From: JBMNQH01 sp050944035
GTDB lineage: Bacteria; Bacillota; Clostridia; Oscillospirales; Oscillospiraceae
Length of the DNA stretch: 64,000 nt
Assembly: GCA_050944035.1 (NCBI GenBank)
Contig: JBMNQH010000001.1
Location: 1 to 64,000, forward strand
Reading direction: 5' to 3'
This document shows, in pieces, positions 32,072-40,324 of this stretch. The notes beneath the pieces are model-generated. The model was not told the origin of the DNA and made no database searches. It saw only the letters and a program-made list of their open reading frames with translations. Numbering within the stretch: the first letter of the stretch is position 1; every line of letters begins with the position of its first letter. The position numbers and the translations under genes were made by a program.

Positions 32072-32100
32072 TTGACGAAACAGGAATGGCATTGTATTAT
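32072..32100 (+). promoter_or_regulatory. Promoter of the zinc-ribbon/BIG2 gene
   Basis: TTGACG, 17-bp spacer, TATTAT, 78 bp before the start codon. Confidence 0.75.
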
Positions 32101-32177
32101 AAACCAAAGTACAAAGTTGTACGGCTCCATGATAGAAGAGCAGAAAAATAGTCGATACATAGAAAGGTTGAGCGCGT

Positions 32178-32873
32178 ATGGGAATGATCCCACAGGTTAC
32201 CTGCCGTAACTGCAGAAAGAAATATTCAAAATTAAAAAGACATTGCCCGTATTGCGGACTTGAGAGAGTAAAGCACAGTACGAGAACCCCAACGTCTACA
32301 GCAGCAACTGTAAAAGAAACCTCTGCGAGCCAGCGTGCAAGAAATGCAAGCAAGTACCGTACAATCTTTGGCGCTGTGATTCTTGTCGCGATTGTTGGTT
32401 GTACCATTGCGATGGTTTCCATGAGCATCCACAAATCCGATGCTGCCGGAAAACAGGAACAGGCGCAGTCCGAACAGAAAAAAGAAGATGGACAGGCAAC
32501 AACAGCACTGTCAAAAGATAAGGAAGCAGAAAAGGATGGCGATAACCAGAAGGATATAGATGATGCAGATCAGAAGGAAGGTACCGACGATGCCGATGCT
32601 GCTGATGACGGTACCACAGGTAAGATCAGTAGCATTTCCATTACGTATCTCTCCGCAGAGAAAACAGAATTTTCAATGAGTATCGGGGACAATATCCAAC
32701 TTGACGCAACGGTTTATCCGCTGGATGATACAAAAGAAGTACAATGGTCCTCTTCTGATACGTCTGTTCTAACTGTGACAGATGGTCTGGTAACCGGAGT
32801 TGCAAGCGGTGAGGCAAATGTGATTGCAATCTGTGACGGTGTGCAGGCGACCTGTAAAGTCCTTGTTTGGTAA
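32178..32873 (+). CDS. Zinc-ribbon membrane protein with a BIG2 (Ig-like) domain
   Basis: 231 aa. Cys9, 12, 23 and 26 form an N-terminal zinc ribbon (CRNCRKK ... CPYCG). A basic Ser/Thr linker is followed by a membrane span at about residues 62-84, then an acidic low-complexity region of Asp/Lys/Gln. A C-terminal BIG2 domain at about 150-231 shows the typical SISITYLSAEKTEF and VQWSSSDTSVLTVTDGLVTG segments. The ribbon should face the cytoplasm and BIG2 the outside. It matches the plan of the PASTA protein at 22054. Function unknown. ATG follows AAAGG by 11 bases; a second ATG two codons on is possible. Confidence 0.82.
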   Translation: MGMIPQVTCRNCRKKYSKLKRHCPYCGLERVKHSTRTPTSTAATVKETSASQRARNASKYRTIFGAVILVAIVGCTIAMVSMSIHKSDAAGKQEQAQSEQKKEDGQATTALSKDKEAEKDGDNQKDIDDADQKEGTDDADAADDGTTGKISSISITYLSAEKTEFSMSIGDNIQLDATVYPLDDTKEVQWSSSDTSVLTVTDGLVTGVASGEANVIAICDGVQATCKVLVW

Positions 32874-32885
32874 TTACAAAGGAAA

Positions 32886-32922
32886 GAAAGCAGCCAGAAG
32901 TTTCCGGCTGCTTTCTTTTTTT
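32886..32922 (+). terminator. Terminator after the zinc-ribbon/BIG2 gene
   Basis: GAAAGCAGCC/GGCTGCTTTC, a 10-bp stem with a 10-nt loop and seven T residues behind it. Confidence 0.93.
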
Positions 32923-32955
32923 AGAAAATAGAATAAAAAAGAGCAAAAAAAGTTA

Positions 32956-32984
32956 TTGACAAAATCAGGAGAATGCGCTAGAAT
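32956..32984 (+). promoter_or_regulatory. Promoter of tRNA-Val(GAC)
   Basis: TTGACA, 17-bp spacer, TAGAAT, ending 20 bp before the mature tRNA. Confidence 0.85.
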
Positions 32985-33004
32985 AACACACGTCGAACAG
33001 ATGT

Positions 33005-33080
33005 GGACGCTTAGCTCAGCTGGAAGAGCTTCCGCTTGACGTGCGGAAGGTCAGCGGTTCAAGTCCGTTAGCGTCCACCA
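33005..33080 (+). tRNA. tRNA-Val (anticodon GAC)
   Basis: Acceptor GGACGCT/AGCGTCC, anticodon stem TCCGC/GCGGA around TTGACGT (GAC), T-loop GGTTCAAGTCC and encoded CCA. Single-gene unit with its own promoter and terminator; it complements the tRNA-Val(TAC) of the array. Confidence 0.95.
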
Positions 33081-33086
33081 AAATAG

Positions 33087-33122
33087 AAACGTGTCGAAAT
33101 GTGCATTCGGCACGTTTTTTTT
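33087..33122 (+). terminator. Terminator of tRNA-Val(GAC)
   Basis: AACGTG-T-CGAA and TTCG-G-CACGTT arms around TGTGCA, followed by eight T residues. Confidence 0.88.
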
Positions 33123-33168
33123 ATCCATTCATAAAATCCGACTTTGAATGCATTTGTGTGGTGAAAAA

Positions 33169-33885
33169 ATGGAACGCTCAGTAACACAGACAAATAAGAA
33201 GAAGATTTTTCTTGAAATATTGGAAGACCTGAAAGGGAAGTTGAATGTAGGCACATTGCAGGCGGGAGATAAACTTCCTTCCGAACGCAGTATGGCAGAA
33301 CAGCTTGGTGTGTCCAGAGCCTCTGTCAGGGAGGCAATCCGGGCGCTGGAGATCATAGGGCTTTTGCATTGCGTCCAAGGGGACGGCAACTATCTGGTAG
33401 ATGATTTGCGTGACTCTCTGGTGGAACCAATCGCTTTTATGTTTGCGCTCTCCGGCGGTGATATTATGACCGCTTTAAATCTCAGAGAGGCATTGGAGCT
33501 GAAAACAGCGGAACTTGCGGCAGCTGCCTGTACGACTGCGGATGCAGCAGAGTTGCGGCATCTTTTGGAGAGACTGGACAGCGGCAGTTGTGAGCTGGAT
33601 AGGGCAGAGGTTGATATGGAACTGCATTACCGGATTGCAAATATGGCGGGGAATCCCCTGATTCTCAGTACACTCAATGCTGCTTCCAGTTTGGTTGAAA
33701 CCATTATTAAAGGAATTCGTATTGCAATTATGAACGAGGCGACCCGTGTGACACAGATCGACCGGCAGCATCGCGAGCTTGTCGAAGCGATCATTTCCGG
33801 GGATCCACAGTTTGCGCAGATAAAAATGAAGGAGCATATGGCGTTAATTACCGAGTACACTGTAAGGATTGCTGATATTAATTGA
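33169..33885 (+). CDS. GntR-family regulator, FadR/FCD subfamily, probable larA regulator
   Basis: 238 aa. The winged helix-turn-helix spans about residues 10-75 (LQAGDKLPSERSMAEQLGVS, then SVREAIRALEIIGL). The FCD ligand domain covers about 95-230, with the metal/ligand residues expected in LREALELKTAELAA, DMELHYRIANMAGNP and QHRELVEAI. LldR/LutR regulators of lactate genes belong to this subfamily, and larA lies 140 bp downstream on the same strand. I infer lactate control of larA; the ligand is not proven. The start is chosen at ATG 33169 behind GTGGTGA; ATG 33148 is the alternative. Confidence 0.88.
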   Translation: MERSVTQTNKKKIFLEILEDLKGKLNVGTLQAGDKLPSERSMAEQLGVSRASVREAIRALEIIGLLHCVQGDGNYLVDDLRDSLVEPIAFMFALSGGDIMTALNLREALELKTAELAAAACTTADAAELRHLLERLDSGSCELDRAEVDMELHYRIANMAGNPLILSTLNAASSLVETIIKGIRIAIMNEATRVTQIDRQHRELVEAIISGDPQFAQIKMKEHMALITEYTVRIADIN

Positions 33886-33924
33886 GAAAAGACGGTGTTT
33901 TCGGTAAAAAAAACAAAAAACCAC

Positions 33925-33953
33925 TTTACAAGTGAGAAATTATCTAGTATAAT
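33925..33953 (+). promoter_or_regulatory. larA promoter
   Basis: TTTACA, 17-bp spacer, perfect TATAAT. This strength fits the biased codon use of larA. Confidence 0.85.
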
Positions 33954-33955
33954 GC

Positions 33956-33986
33956 CATCAGTAGGAAATCTGATGCAGAACATCAG
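33956..33986 (+). promoter_or_regulatory. Candidate operator at the larA transcription start
   Basis: CATCAG-N8-CTGATG (33956-33961/33970-33975) spans the predicted start point and CATCAG recurs at 33981. The arms could be a regulator site or an RNA hairpin. GntR-FCD sites usually have shorter spacing, so the match to the neighbouring regulator is uncertain. Confidence 0.4.
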
Positions 33987-34026
33987 GTTAAGTACTCAGA
34001 TAACTTTATAACAGGAGGAATATCTA

Positions 34027-35337
34027 ATGTCTAAGATTGTTAAGATCCCCTATGGCACCAAGTTCTTCGATCTCGAAGTAGCTGACAATACCCCCGTACT
34101 GGAAGCAGCTCTCGACTCCATCGCTGCAAAGCATGAAGGCCAGACCGAATCCGAAATTATCCGTCAGGCTATGGATAACCCCATCGCTTCCCCCAAGCTC
34201 TCCGAGCTGGCAAGAGATATCCATAAGATCACCATCATCATCAGCGACCAGACTCGTTCTGTCCCGACCAGACTGATTCTGCCCGAAATGCTGAAGGACA
34301 TCCGTTCCACCAACCCCGATGCAGAAATCACTCTGATCTCCGCACAGGGTACCCATCGTGACACCACTCAGGACGAGCTGCGTGCAAAGATGGGCGACGC
34401 TCTCTATGAAGAGTTCAAGGATCGTATCGTTATTCACCACTGCCGCGACATGGAAAACCACACCTATCTGGGCGACCTTCCCTCCGGTGCTCCCATGTGG
34501 CTCGATAACGTTGGCTACAACTGCGACCTGCTGATCTCCGAAGGTTACTTCGATCCTCACTTCTATGCAGGCTTCTCCGGTGGCCGTAAGTCCATCCTGC
34601 CCGGCATCTCTTCCTACAAGACCATTTATGCAAACCATTGCTCCGCTCATATCGACAACCCCAACTGCACCTGCGGTATCCTGGAAGGCAACCCCATCCA
34701 TCGTGACATGCTCGCAGCTGCACGTCTGGCAAAGCTTCGTTTCTCCGTAAACGTCATTCTGGACGCCAAGAAGAAGGTTATCGACTGCTTCGCAGGCGAT
34801 CCCGGTGAAGAGCATTATGCAGGTTGCGCAGCTCAGGCTGGTGCTATCACTGTTGACGCTGTTCCTGCTGACATCGTTGTCGGTTCCAACGGCGGCGCTC
34901 CTCTGGATACCAACCTCTATCAGTCCGCAAAGGGCATCGATGCTCTGGGCGCAACCGCAAAGCCCGGCGCAGCTGTTGTTTTCTGCGCATCTCTGACCGA
35001 CGGTTACGGCGGTGCTGACTATGTTAAGTTCCTGCAGGGTTATGTAAACGGCGTTAAGTATGACTCCGCTGCTGAAGCTTATGATGCATGCTGCAAGCTC
35101 GGCCAGTTCGAGACCACTCAGGACCTGTGGCAGGCAATGGTTCCCATGCGCGTTCAGAAGAACTGCACCGTTATCGTTGTTAACGAAGACGAAAGCAGAA
35201 AGGCTGACCTCGAAGCTATGAACTTCAAGTATGCTAAGACTCTGGAAGAGGGTATGGAAATTGCTTACGCTCTGAAGGGCAAAGACGCTTCCATGACCGT
35301 CGTTCCCAGCGGCCCCGCTGTTATCATCAAGAAGTAA
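34027..35337 (+). CDS. larA: Nickel-dependent lactate racemase LarA
   Basis: 436 aa. LarA interconverts D- and L-lactate (or a related 2-hydroxyacid) using a covalently bound nickel-pincer nucleotide. By alignment with L. plantarum LarA, the residues expected to act are present: SDQTR at 73-77, His110 in GTHRD, His178, Lys188 in SGGRKSILPG (the cofactor-attachment lysine) and His204. The cofactor enzymes LarB, LarE and LarC are encoded at 50-53 kb. Codon choice is strongly biased to C-ending codons compared with neighbours, a mark of high expression. ACAGGAGGAATATCT precedes the ATG. Other substrates of LarA-like enzymes cannot be excluded. Confidence 0.93.
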   Translation: MSKIVKIPYGTKFFDLEVADNTPVLEAALDSIAAKHEGQTESEIIRQAMDNPIASPKLSELARDIHKITIIISDQTRSVPTRLILPEMLKDIRSTNPDAEITLISAQGTHRDTTQDELRAKMGDALYEEFKDRIVIHHCRDMENHTYLGDLPSGAPMWLDNVGYNCDLLISEGYFDPHFYAGFSGGRKSILPGISSYKTIYANHCSAHIDNPNCTCGILEGNPIHRDMLAAARLAKLRFSVNVILDAKKKVIDCFAGDPGEEHYAGCAAQAGAITVDAVPADIVVGSNGGAPLDTNLYQSAKGIDALGATAKPGAAVVFCASLTDGYGGADYVKFLQGYVNGVKYDSAAEAYDACCKLGQFETTQDLWQAMVPMRVQKNCTVIVVNEDESRKADLEAMNFKYAKTLEEGMEIAYALKGKDASMTVVPSGPAVIIKK

Positions 35338-35378
35338 TTGACGTTTGTTGATTCTTACTTATTGATTTAGCTTTTCTA

Positions 35379-35409
35379 GGGTGTCCGGATTTATCCGGAC
35401 ACCCTTTTT
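35379..35409 (+). terminator. larA terminator
   Basis: A perfect 12-bp stem GGGTGTCCGGAT/ATCCGGACACCC with a two-base loop and TTTTTA. Confidence 0.93.
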
Positions 35410-35440
35410 ATTTGTCTTAAAATAAGTGTACCCAAAAATA

Positions 35441-35493
35441 AGAAAAAGAACCCTCTGATTCAACATTTTATTGGATCAGAGGGTTCTTTTTCT
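35441..35493 (-). terminator. nth terminator
   Basis: A perfect 19-bp inverted repeat (35441-35459/35475-35493) whose ends are A-run and T-run, so it works in both directions. It lies 15 bp past the nth stop. Confidence 0.9.
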
Positions 35494-35507
35494 TCTATAA
35501 AGCTGGT

Positions 35508-36140
35508 TTAAAATGGATTCATTGTCTGACAAACGTGTGCAACACAACATTGGTCACAGTGTGCTTTCCTCGCAGTACAGACTGCGCGACCATGGTGAAC
35601 AAGATTGTGACAAAAATCAGAAGATTTCTCAGGCGGAAGAATTTTGCGCAATTCCCGTTCAATCTTCACTGGTTCCTTCAAATTATCTACCAATCCCATC
35701 CGATTGCTCAAACGAATGCAATGGGTGTCAACAACGACAGCAGGTTTACCATATAGGTCACCGAGGATCAGATTGGCTGTTTTTCTGCCAACACCGGGGA
35801 GCGCGACCAGTTCTTCCATGGTATCAGGAACTTTGCCACCGTGGCGTTCCAAGAGTGCCTGGGCGCATAGAACGATATCTTTGGCTTTGCTGCGGAAGAA
35901 TCCACAAGTACGGATATATTCTTCGACTTCTTTTACATCAGCGGTTGCAAAATCTTCAAGTGTAGGGAATCGCTCAAAGAGTGTAGGTGTAACCATATTG
36001 ACGCGTGCATCGGTGCACTGTGCAGCAAGACGGACAGAAAACAGCAATTCATAATCTTTCCGATATTCCAAGGAACATTCAGAAGGGTAGGCAAGTTCAA
36101 GACAGCGAATGATTTCATCCACTTGTTCGGGAGTTCTCAA
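35508..36140 (-). CDS. nth: Endonuclease III
   Basis: 210 aa. It is a DNA glycosylase/AP lyase for oxidised pyrimidines. The helix-hairpin-helix LPGVGRKTANLIL contains the catalytic Lys; the catalytic Asp is in VVDTHCIRLSNRMG. The C-terminal [4Fe-4S] motif CX6CX2CX5C is complete (CTARKAHCDQCCVAHVC). TTG at 36140 is the start: TTTGAGGTGA ends five bases before it and the length then equals the family norm. The open frame continues upstream but into promoter sequence. It is divergent from the HAD phosphatase. Confidence 0.95.
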   Translation of the reverse strand: MRTPEQVDEIIRCLELAYPSECSLEYRKDYELLFSVRLAAQCTDARVNMVTPTLFERFPTLEDFATADVKEVEEYIRTCGFFRSKAKDIVLCAQALLERHGGKVPDTMEELVALPGVGRKTANLILGDLYGKPAVVVDTHCIRLSNRMGLVDNLKEPVKIERELRKILPPEKSSDFCHNLVHHGRAVCTARKAHCDQCCVAHVCQTMNPF

Positions 36141-36150
36141 CAGTATCACC

Positions 36151-36170
36151 TCAAATATGTCGATATTTGA
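36151..36170 (-). promoter_or_regulatory. Hairpin at the 5' end of the nth mRNA
   Basis: TCAAATAT/ATATTTGA is a perfect 8-bp stem with loop of four, beginning at about the predicted start of transcription and touching the first bases of the GAGGTGA ribosome site. Confidence 0.45.
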
Positions 36171-36174
36171 GATC

Positions 36175-36183
36175 AGTATACCA
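36175..36183 (-). promoter_or_regulatory. nth extended -10 promoter
   Basis: On the minus strand TGG-TATACT (36183-36175). No good -35 is seen 17 bp upstream. Confidence 0.55.
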
Positions 36184-36244
36184 TAAAAAATACGGAAAAG
36201 AAATAGAAAACATAGGATTCGATATTTCCAAGGTTTGTTTGGCA

Positions 36245-36253
36245 TGGTATAAT
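36245..36253 (+). promoter_or_regulatory. HAD phosphatase extended -10 promoter
   Basis: TGG-TATAAT, 40 bp before the gene, with a weak -35 (TTCCAA) 17 bp upstream. Confidence 0.6.
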
Positions 36254-36292
36254 AACTGCTATAGTATCTCATATGAATAGAGGAAAGAAACA

Positions 36293-36943
36293 ATGAAGTA
36301 TAATACCATTATTTTTGATATGGACGGCACTCTCCTGAATACACTGGAGGATCTGGGGGACAGTGTGAATTTTGCATTGCGTCATTTTGGAATGCCTGAG
36401 ATTACCTACGCACAGGCGGCAAGCTATATTGGAAACGGTGTTGCAAGATTGGTCGCGCTTTCTATGGAGGGAGGAACGAAAAATCCCCACTATGATGAGG
36501 TACTTTCCATATTTGTCGACCATTATTCCGAACACTGTCGTGATAAGACAAAACCGTATGACGGTATGCTGGAACTGCTTGCCAAGCTGAGAGAAAAGGG
36601 ATATAAAACAGCCGTCGTTTCCAATAAGTTTGACGAGGCAGTCAAAGAATTGGCAGAATTTCATTTTGCAGGCTTGTTACCAGTTGCAATCGGCGAGACC
36701 AAAACAATCCGCAGAAAGCCGGCGCCGGATACCGTAATTCAGGCATTGAAAGAGCTGAACAGTACCCCAGAAGAATCCGTTTATATTGGTGACTCTGAAG
36801 TCGATATCCAGACTGCAAAAAATGCTAATATGGACTGTATCTCGATTACTTGGGGATTCCGTAGCCGAGAAGAGTTGATTGCAAGTGGTGCTACCGTCCT
36901 CATCGATACCATGGATGAGCTAATGGCACGGTTAGAAGCCTAG
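36293..36943 (+). CDS. HAD-superfamily phosphatase, phosphoglycolate phosphatase-like
   Basis: 216 aa. HAD motif I is FDMDGTLLNT (nucleophile Asp9, acid/base Asp11), motif II VVSNK, motif III the Lys of RRKPAPD, and motif IV GDSEVD. The helical cap lies between motifs I and II. The sequence is closest to Gph-type phosphatases, but members of this group act on many sugar and organic phosphates, so the substrate is open. AGAGGAAAGAAACA precedes the ATG. Its TAG overlaps the TAG of the convergent amylase gene by two bases. Confidence 0.88.
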   Translation: MKYNTIIFDMDGTLLNTLEDLGDSVNFALRHFGMPEITYAQAASYIGNGVARLVALSMEGGTKNPHYDEVLSIFVDHYSEHCRDKTKPYDGMLELLAKLREKGYKTAVVSNKFDEAVKELAEFHFAGLLPVAIGETKTIRRKPAPDTVIQALKELNSTPEESVYIGDSEVDIQTAKNANMDCISITWGFRSREELIASGATVLIDTMDELMARLEA

Positions 36944-38694
36944 ATTCGATAGCAACAACCGCTGTATGGTGGGAGCATTCGTCCATGTTCTCCTGTGAAA
37001 AAGAAGGGTTCTACATCATCCGGAAAAAAAGCAGTGTGTGCAGAACAGTTGATCAGGCAGGCAAGGGATTCTGTTTTCCAAATTCTGTGGAATAAAACAA
37101 TTCCATCTTCTGCTGTTTCAAAGTGGATTGCTCCACACCGAAGCGCTTCCCAGTGCTGTTTCAGTTTACACAAGCGCTGATAATAGGAAAACAGTGTAAG
37201 GTCTGGCGTTTCCCAAGGGTAACACCGTCGGCAATCCGGATCATCGGCACCAGTCAACCCGACCTCGTCTCCATAGAAAATACAGGGCGAGCCGGGCAGG
37301 ACAAACTGCAAAAAAGCAGCAAGTTTTAACCGTTCGATTGCCTGAGGCCGGTCAGATTCTGCACCGAAAACTGTTAGAATGCGTGGTGTATCGTGGGTGG
37401 AAAGACTGTTCATCGCAGTGTGCAGCGCCCAAGCTGGATAGTGTTCGGCAAGTGTCATTACAGTTTTGGCAAGTGCTCGCCCATCGTCTTTGCCGCCGAC
37501 AAAGTCCAGAATTGCGTTTCGGAATGGATAGTTCATCACCGTATCAAGTTCCGATTTGGTAAAATAGCTGCGGCGGACATCATAGCTGATTTTGTTGGAT
37601 GCATCTTCCCAGACTTCGCCAATAACAATACCATCGGGTTTGATTTCATGGACACGCCGATGAAGCTTTTCAATGAAAGTATCGGGAAGTTCATCTGCGA
37701 CGTCCAGACGAAAGCCATCTGCACCGAGACGAAGCCAATGTGCAACAACGCTGTCAGGATCTTCGATCAGCATTGCGAGATAAGAGGGTTCCAGCTCTTG
37801 AACGGCAGGCAACGAATCAATTCCCCACCAGGACGTATAAATATTCGGAAACTGCTGGAAATTGTACCAGCGATAATAAGGGGAAGAAGAACTGGAACAA
37901 GCACCATTGCCGAATACAGCGTATTGATCAAAATAACGGCTGTTGCTGCCGGTGTGAGAAAATACACCGTCTAAAATGATGCTTATCCCCAGCTGATGTG
38001 CTGCATCACACAGCGAGATGAAATCTTGTTCCGTACCAAGCATGGGATCAATGACACGATAATCCGCAGTGTCATAGCGGTGATTGGAGTGCGCAAGAAA
38101 GATCGGATTCAGATATAGCATTTGAATCCCCAAACGGGAAAGATAAGGAAGTTTTTCTTGAATTCCCTGTAGATTTCCCCCGAAAAAGTCTGTGCATGGT
38201 GGAAATATCATATCTGCTTCTGCCCGGAAAGGGAGTTCATGCCAATCCGTATGGACAGAAAACGGTGTCAGTTTTCCACTGAGATCGCAGCTTCCGGATT
38301 TGTGGAAACGGTCAGGGAAAATCTGATACATCACACGGCCATAGTTGGACATCGGAACAGCTGGAGATGGAACGCAGGATATCTGCCAGTGCTGTCCGTC
38401 TGCTTTGTGGTGGACAACAACTGCATCGGCAGTTTGAATCTGAAATTCATAGAAATAAAGCCCGCATCGGAATAGAGAAAATTCCGTGCGATACCATACA
38501 AAAGAATCGGATGAATATTCAAAATCCATCGGGATGGAGAGCTGAATACCGTCGGTGCTTTCCAAAAAAAGCCGAACCGACAGTAATTCTGGGGGTTGTG
38601 ATATCCCCAGACGTATCGTGCAGGATTGCTGCATTTCCAGAGTGCCGAAAGGGATTTTGAATTGGGGTGAAAAACTGTCAAATTGAATGTCCAA
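36940..38694 (-). CDS. Cytoplasmic GH13 alpha-amylase (neopullulanase/cyclomaltodextrinase type)
   Basis: 584 aa without signal peptide, so it should act inside the cell on imported maltodextrins. An N-terminal beta-sandwich (about residues 1-115) precedes the GH13 barrel. Conserved regions include YLNPIFLAHSNHRYDTADY, DGVFSHTG, GFRLDVADE with the nucleophile Asp, GEVWED with the acid/base Glu, and SLSTHDTPR with the third Asp. The N-terminal domain fits the GH13_20/39 groups. No sugar transporter lies beside it. Upstream it is divergent from fchA with partly overlapping leaders. Confidence 0.9.
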   Translation of the reverse strand: MDIQFDSFSPQFKIPFGTLEMQQSCTIRLGISQPPELLSVRLFLESTDGIQLSIPMDFEYSSDSFVWYRTEFSLFRCGLYFYEFQIQTADAVVVHHKADGQHWQISCVPSPAVPMSNYGRVMYQIFPDRFHKSGSCDLSGKLTPFSVHTDWHELPFRAEADMIFPPCTDFFGGNLQGIQEKLPYLSRLGIQMLYLNPIFLAHSNHRYDTADYRVIDPMLGTEQDFISLCDAAHQLGISIILDGVFSHTGSNSRYFDQYAVFGNGACSSSSSPYYRWYNFQQFPNIYTSWWGIDSLPAVQELEPSYLAMLIEDPDSVVAHWLRLGADGFRLDVADELPDTFIEKLHRRVHEIKPDGIVIGEVWEDASNKISYDVRRSYFTKSELDTVMNYPFRNAILDFVGGKDDGRALAKTVMTLAEHYPAWALHTAMNSLSTHDTPRILTVFGAESDRPQAIERLKLAAFLQFVLPGSPCIFYGDEVGLTGADDPDCRRCYPWETPDLTLFSYYQRLCKLKQHWEALRCGAIHFETAEDGIVLFHRIWKTESLACLINCSAHTAFFPDDVEPFFFTGEHGRMLPPYSGCCYRI

Positions 38695-38746
38695 TAGATT
38701 ACTCCTATTCTTACAGTTTGGCAGAGGATCAGAAAGAGAGTGTACA

Positions 38747-39364
38747 ATGCGTTATATTACCTGTTCTATGGAACAATTTACAGAAGAACTGGCGTCCAAA
38801 GCGGCGGTACCCGGCGGCGGCGGCGCATCTGCTCTGGTGGGAGCAGTTGGTGCAGCGCTGGGAGCGATGGTTGGAAATCTGACGGTTGGAAAGAAAAAAT
38901 ACGCCGCGGTGGAATCAGAAATACAGGCAATTATCGTTGAGATTGAGGCGATCCGAAAAGAACTTCTGCGTCTGGTCGATGCAGATGCAGAAGCCTTTCT
39001 GCCACTTTCCAAAGCCTATGGCATTCCCAAAGACGATCCAATCCGTACAGAAGTTATGGAGTCTGCTCTGCGTCTTGCGTGTAGTGTCCCAATGGATTTG
39101 ATGCGGACACTTGGTAGAGCAATTGAGCTGCACGAAATACTTGGACAAAAGGGAAGCCGTCTGGCACTTTCAGATGTTGGTGTCGGTGTGCTGTGTTGCA
39201 AGACCGCTCTGCAGGGAGCCAGTCTAAACGTCTGGATCAATACCAAATCCATGACGGACCGCAACTATGCGGAGACCATTGAGGCTGAAGCAGAGCAACT
39301 GCTACAGAAATATAGTTCGATGGCAGACCGTATTTATGCAGATGTATTACAGGAACTGAGATAG
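38747..39364 (+). CDS. fchA: Formimidoyl/methenyl-tetrahydrofolate cyclodeaminase-cyclohydrolase family protein
   Basis: 205 aa, helical, FTCD_C family. Hallmarks are the loop AAVPGGGGASALVGAVGAALG near residue 20, then the VDADAEAFLPLSKAYGIP helix and the C-terminal ALSDVGVGVLC segment. In clostridia such proteins act as methenyl-THF cyclohydrolase or formimino-THF cyclodeaminase. folD follows after 8 bp, supporting a one-carbon folate role. ATG at 38747 follows AGAAAGAGAGTGTACA. Confidence 0.88.
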   Translation: MRYITCSMEQFTEELASKAAVPGGGGASALVGAVGAALGAMVGNLTVGKKKYAAVESEIQAIIVEIEAIRKELLRLVDADAEAFLPLSKAYGIPKDDPIRTEVMESALRLACSVPMDLMRTLGRAIELHEILGQKGSRLALSDVGVGVLCCKTALQGASLNVWINTKSMTDRNYAETIEAEAEQLLQKYSSMADRIYADVLQELR

Positions 39365-39372
39365 GAGACGGT

Positions 39373-40236
39373 ATGGCGACAATTTTAAAAGGTGCAGAGG
39401 TTACAAAGGCATTAAACGAACGCATCGCAGCAGATGCTGCCTGGTTGAGAGAGCAGGGGGTGATTCCCTCTTTGGCTATTGTACGCGTAGGCGCCAGAGA
39501 AGATGATATTAGCTACGAGCGCGGAGCAATCAAACGCTGTGAAAACAACGGTGTTTCGGTGCGTCACATTGTCCTGCCGGAAACCGTGACGCAAGAAGTG
39601 TTGGTGCAGGAGATTGAGACATTGAATGCAGATTCGACCGTACACGGTATTCTGTTGTTCCAGCCCCTCCCCAAGCATTTGGATGGGGAAGCAGTCCGTA
39701 AGATTTTGGATCCCCAAAAAGATGTAGATGGCATTACTGACGGTTCTCTGGCCAGTATTTTTTCTGGTAGCGGTGTAGGATTTGCTCCTTGTACTGCGCA
39801 GGCCTGCATGGAAATTCTGGACCATTTTCAAATTGACTGCACAGGAAAACATGCGGTTGTGATCGGACGTAGTCTCGTAGTTGGAAAACCTGCAGCTGTT
39901 TTGTTGCTGGGACGAAATGCTACCGTAACGGTCTGCCATACCCGTACTGTGGACATGCCTGCTATTGCAAGAAAGGCGGATATTTTGCTGGTTGCAGCCG
40001 GAAAGGCTGAAGTCATTGGGCGCGAGTACCTGTCAGAAGGACAGATCGTTCTTGATGTTGGCATTCATGTGAATAGCGATGGGACGCTGTGCGGCGATGT
40101 CTGTTTTGAAGAGGCGGAACCCATCGTGTCTGCTATCACACCTGTTCCCGGGGGTGTCGGAACGGTAACAACCTCTGTGCTCGTCAGCCATGTTGTCCAG
40201 GCGGCAAAACGATCTCTGGTATGCTGTGTGGAATGA
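39373..40236 (+). CDS. folD: Bifunctional methylene-THF dehydrogenase/methenyl-THF cyclohydrolase
   Basis: 287 aa. It links methylene- and formyl-tetrahydrofolate. The catalytic region YERGAIKRCENNGV carries the Tyr and Lys; GILLFQPLPKHL and PQKDVDGIT form the folate site; VVIGRSLVVGKPAAVLLL is the dinucleotide loop; VTPVPGGVGTVTTS-like sequence ends the protein. The product serves PurN and PurH in the purine pathway. It forms an operon with the cyclodeaminase gene. GATAGGAGACGGT precedes the ATG. Confidence 0.96.
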   Translation: MATILKGAEVTKALNERIAADAAWLREQGVIPSLAIVRVGAREDDISYERGAIKRCENNGVSVRHIVLPETVTQEVLVQEIETLNADSTVHGILLFQPLPKHLDGEAVRKILDPQKDVDGITDGSLASIFSGSGVGFAPCTAQACMEILDHFQIDCTGKHAVVIGRSLVVGKPAAVLLLGRNATVTVCHTRTVDMPAIARKADILLVAAGKAEVIGREYLSEGQIVLDVGIHVNSDGTLCGDVCFEEAEPIVSAITPVPGGVGTVTTSVLVSHVVQAAKRSLVCCVE

Positions 40237-40257
40237 AGCTCTGTGTTGTATGACAGC

Positions 40258-40288
40258 GGCTGCTCTGTGATAATCTGGCAGAACAGCC
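40258..40288 (+). other. Hairpin after folD
   Basis: GGCTGCTCTG pairs with CAGAACAGCC (one mismatch) around an 11-nt loop. No T-run follows, so termination is uncertain. Confidence 0.4.
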
Positions 40289-40324
40289 TGAAGTGGATAA
40301 TCCACTGTTTCGGGAGGTGCAGAT

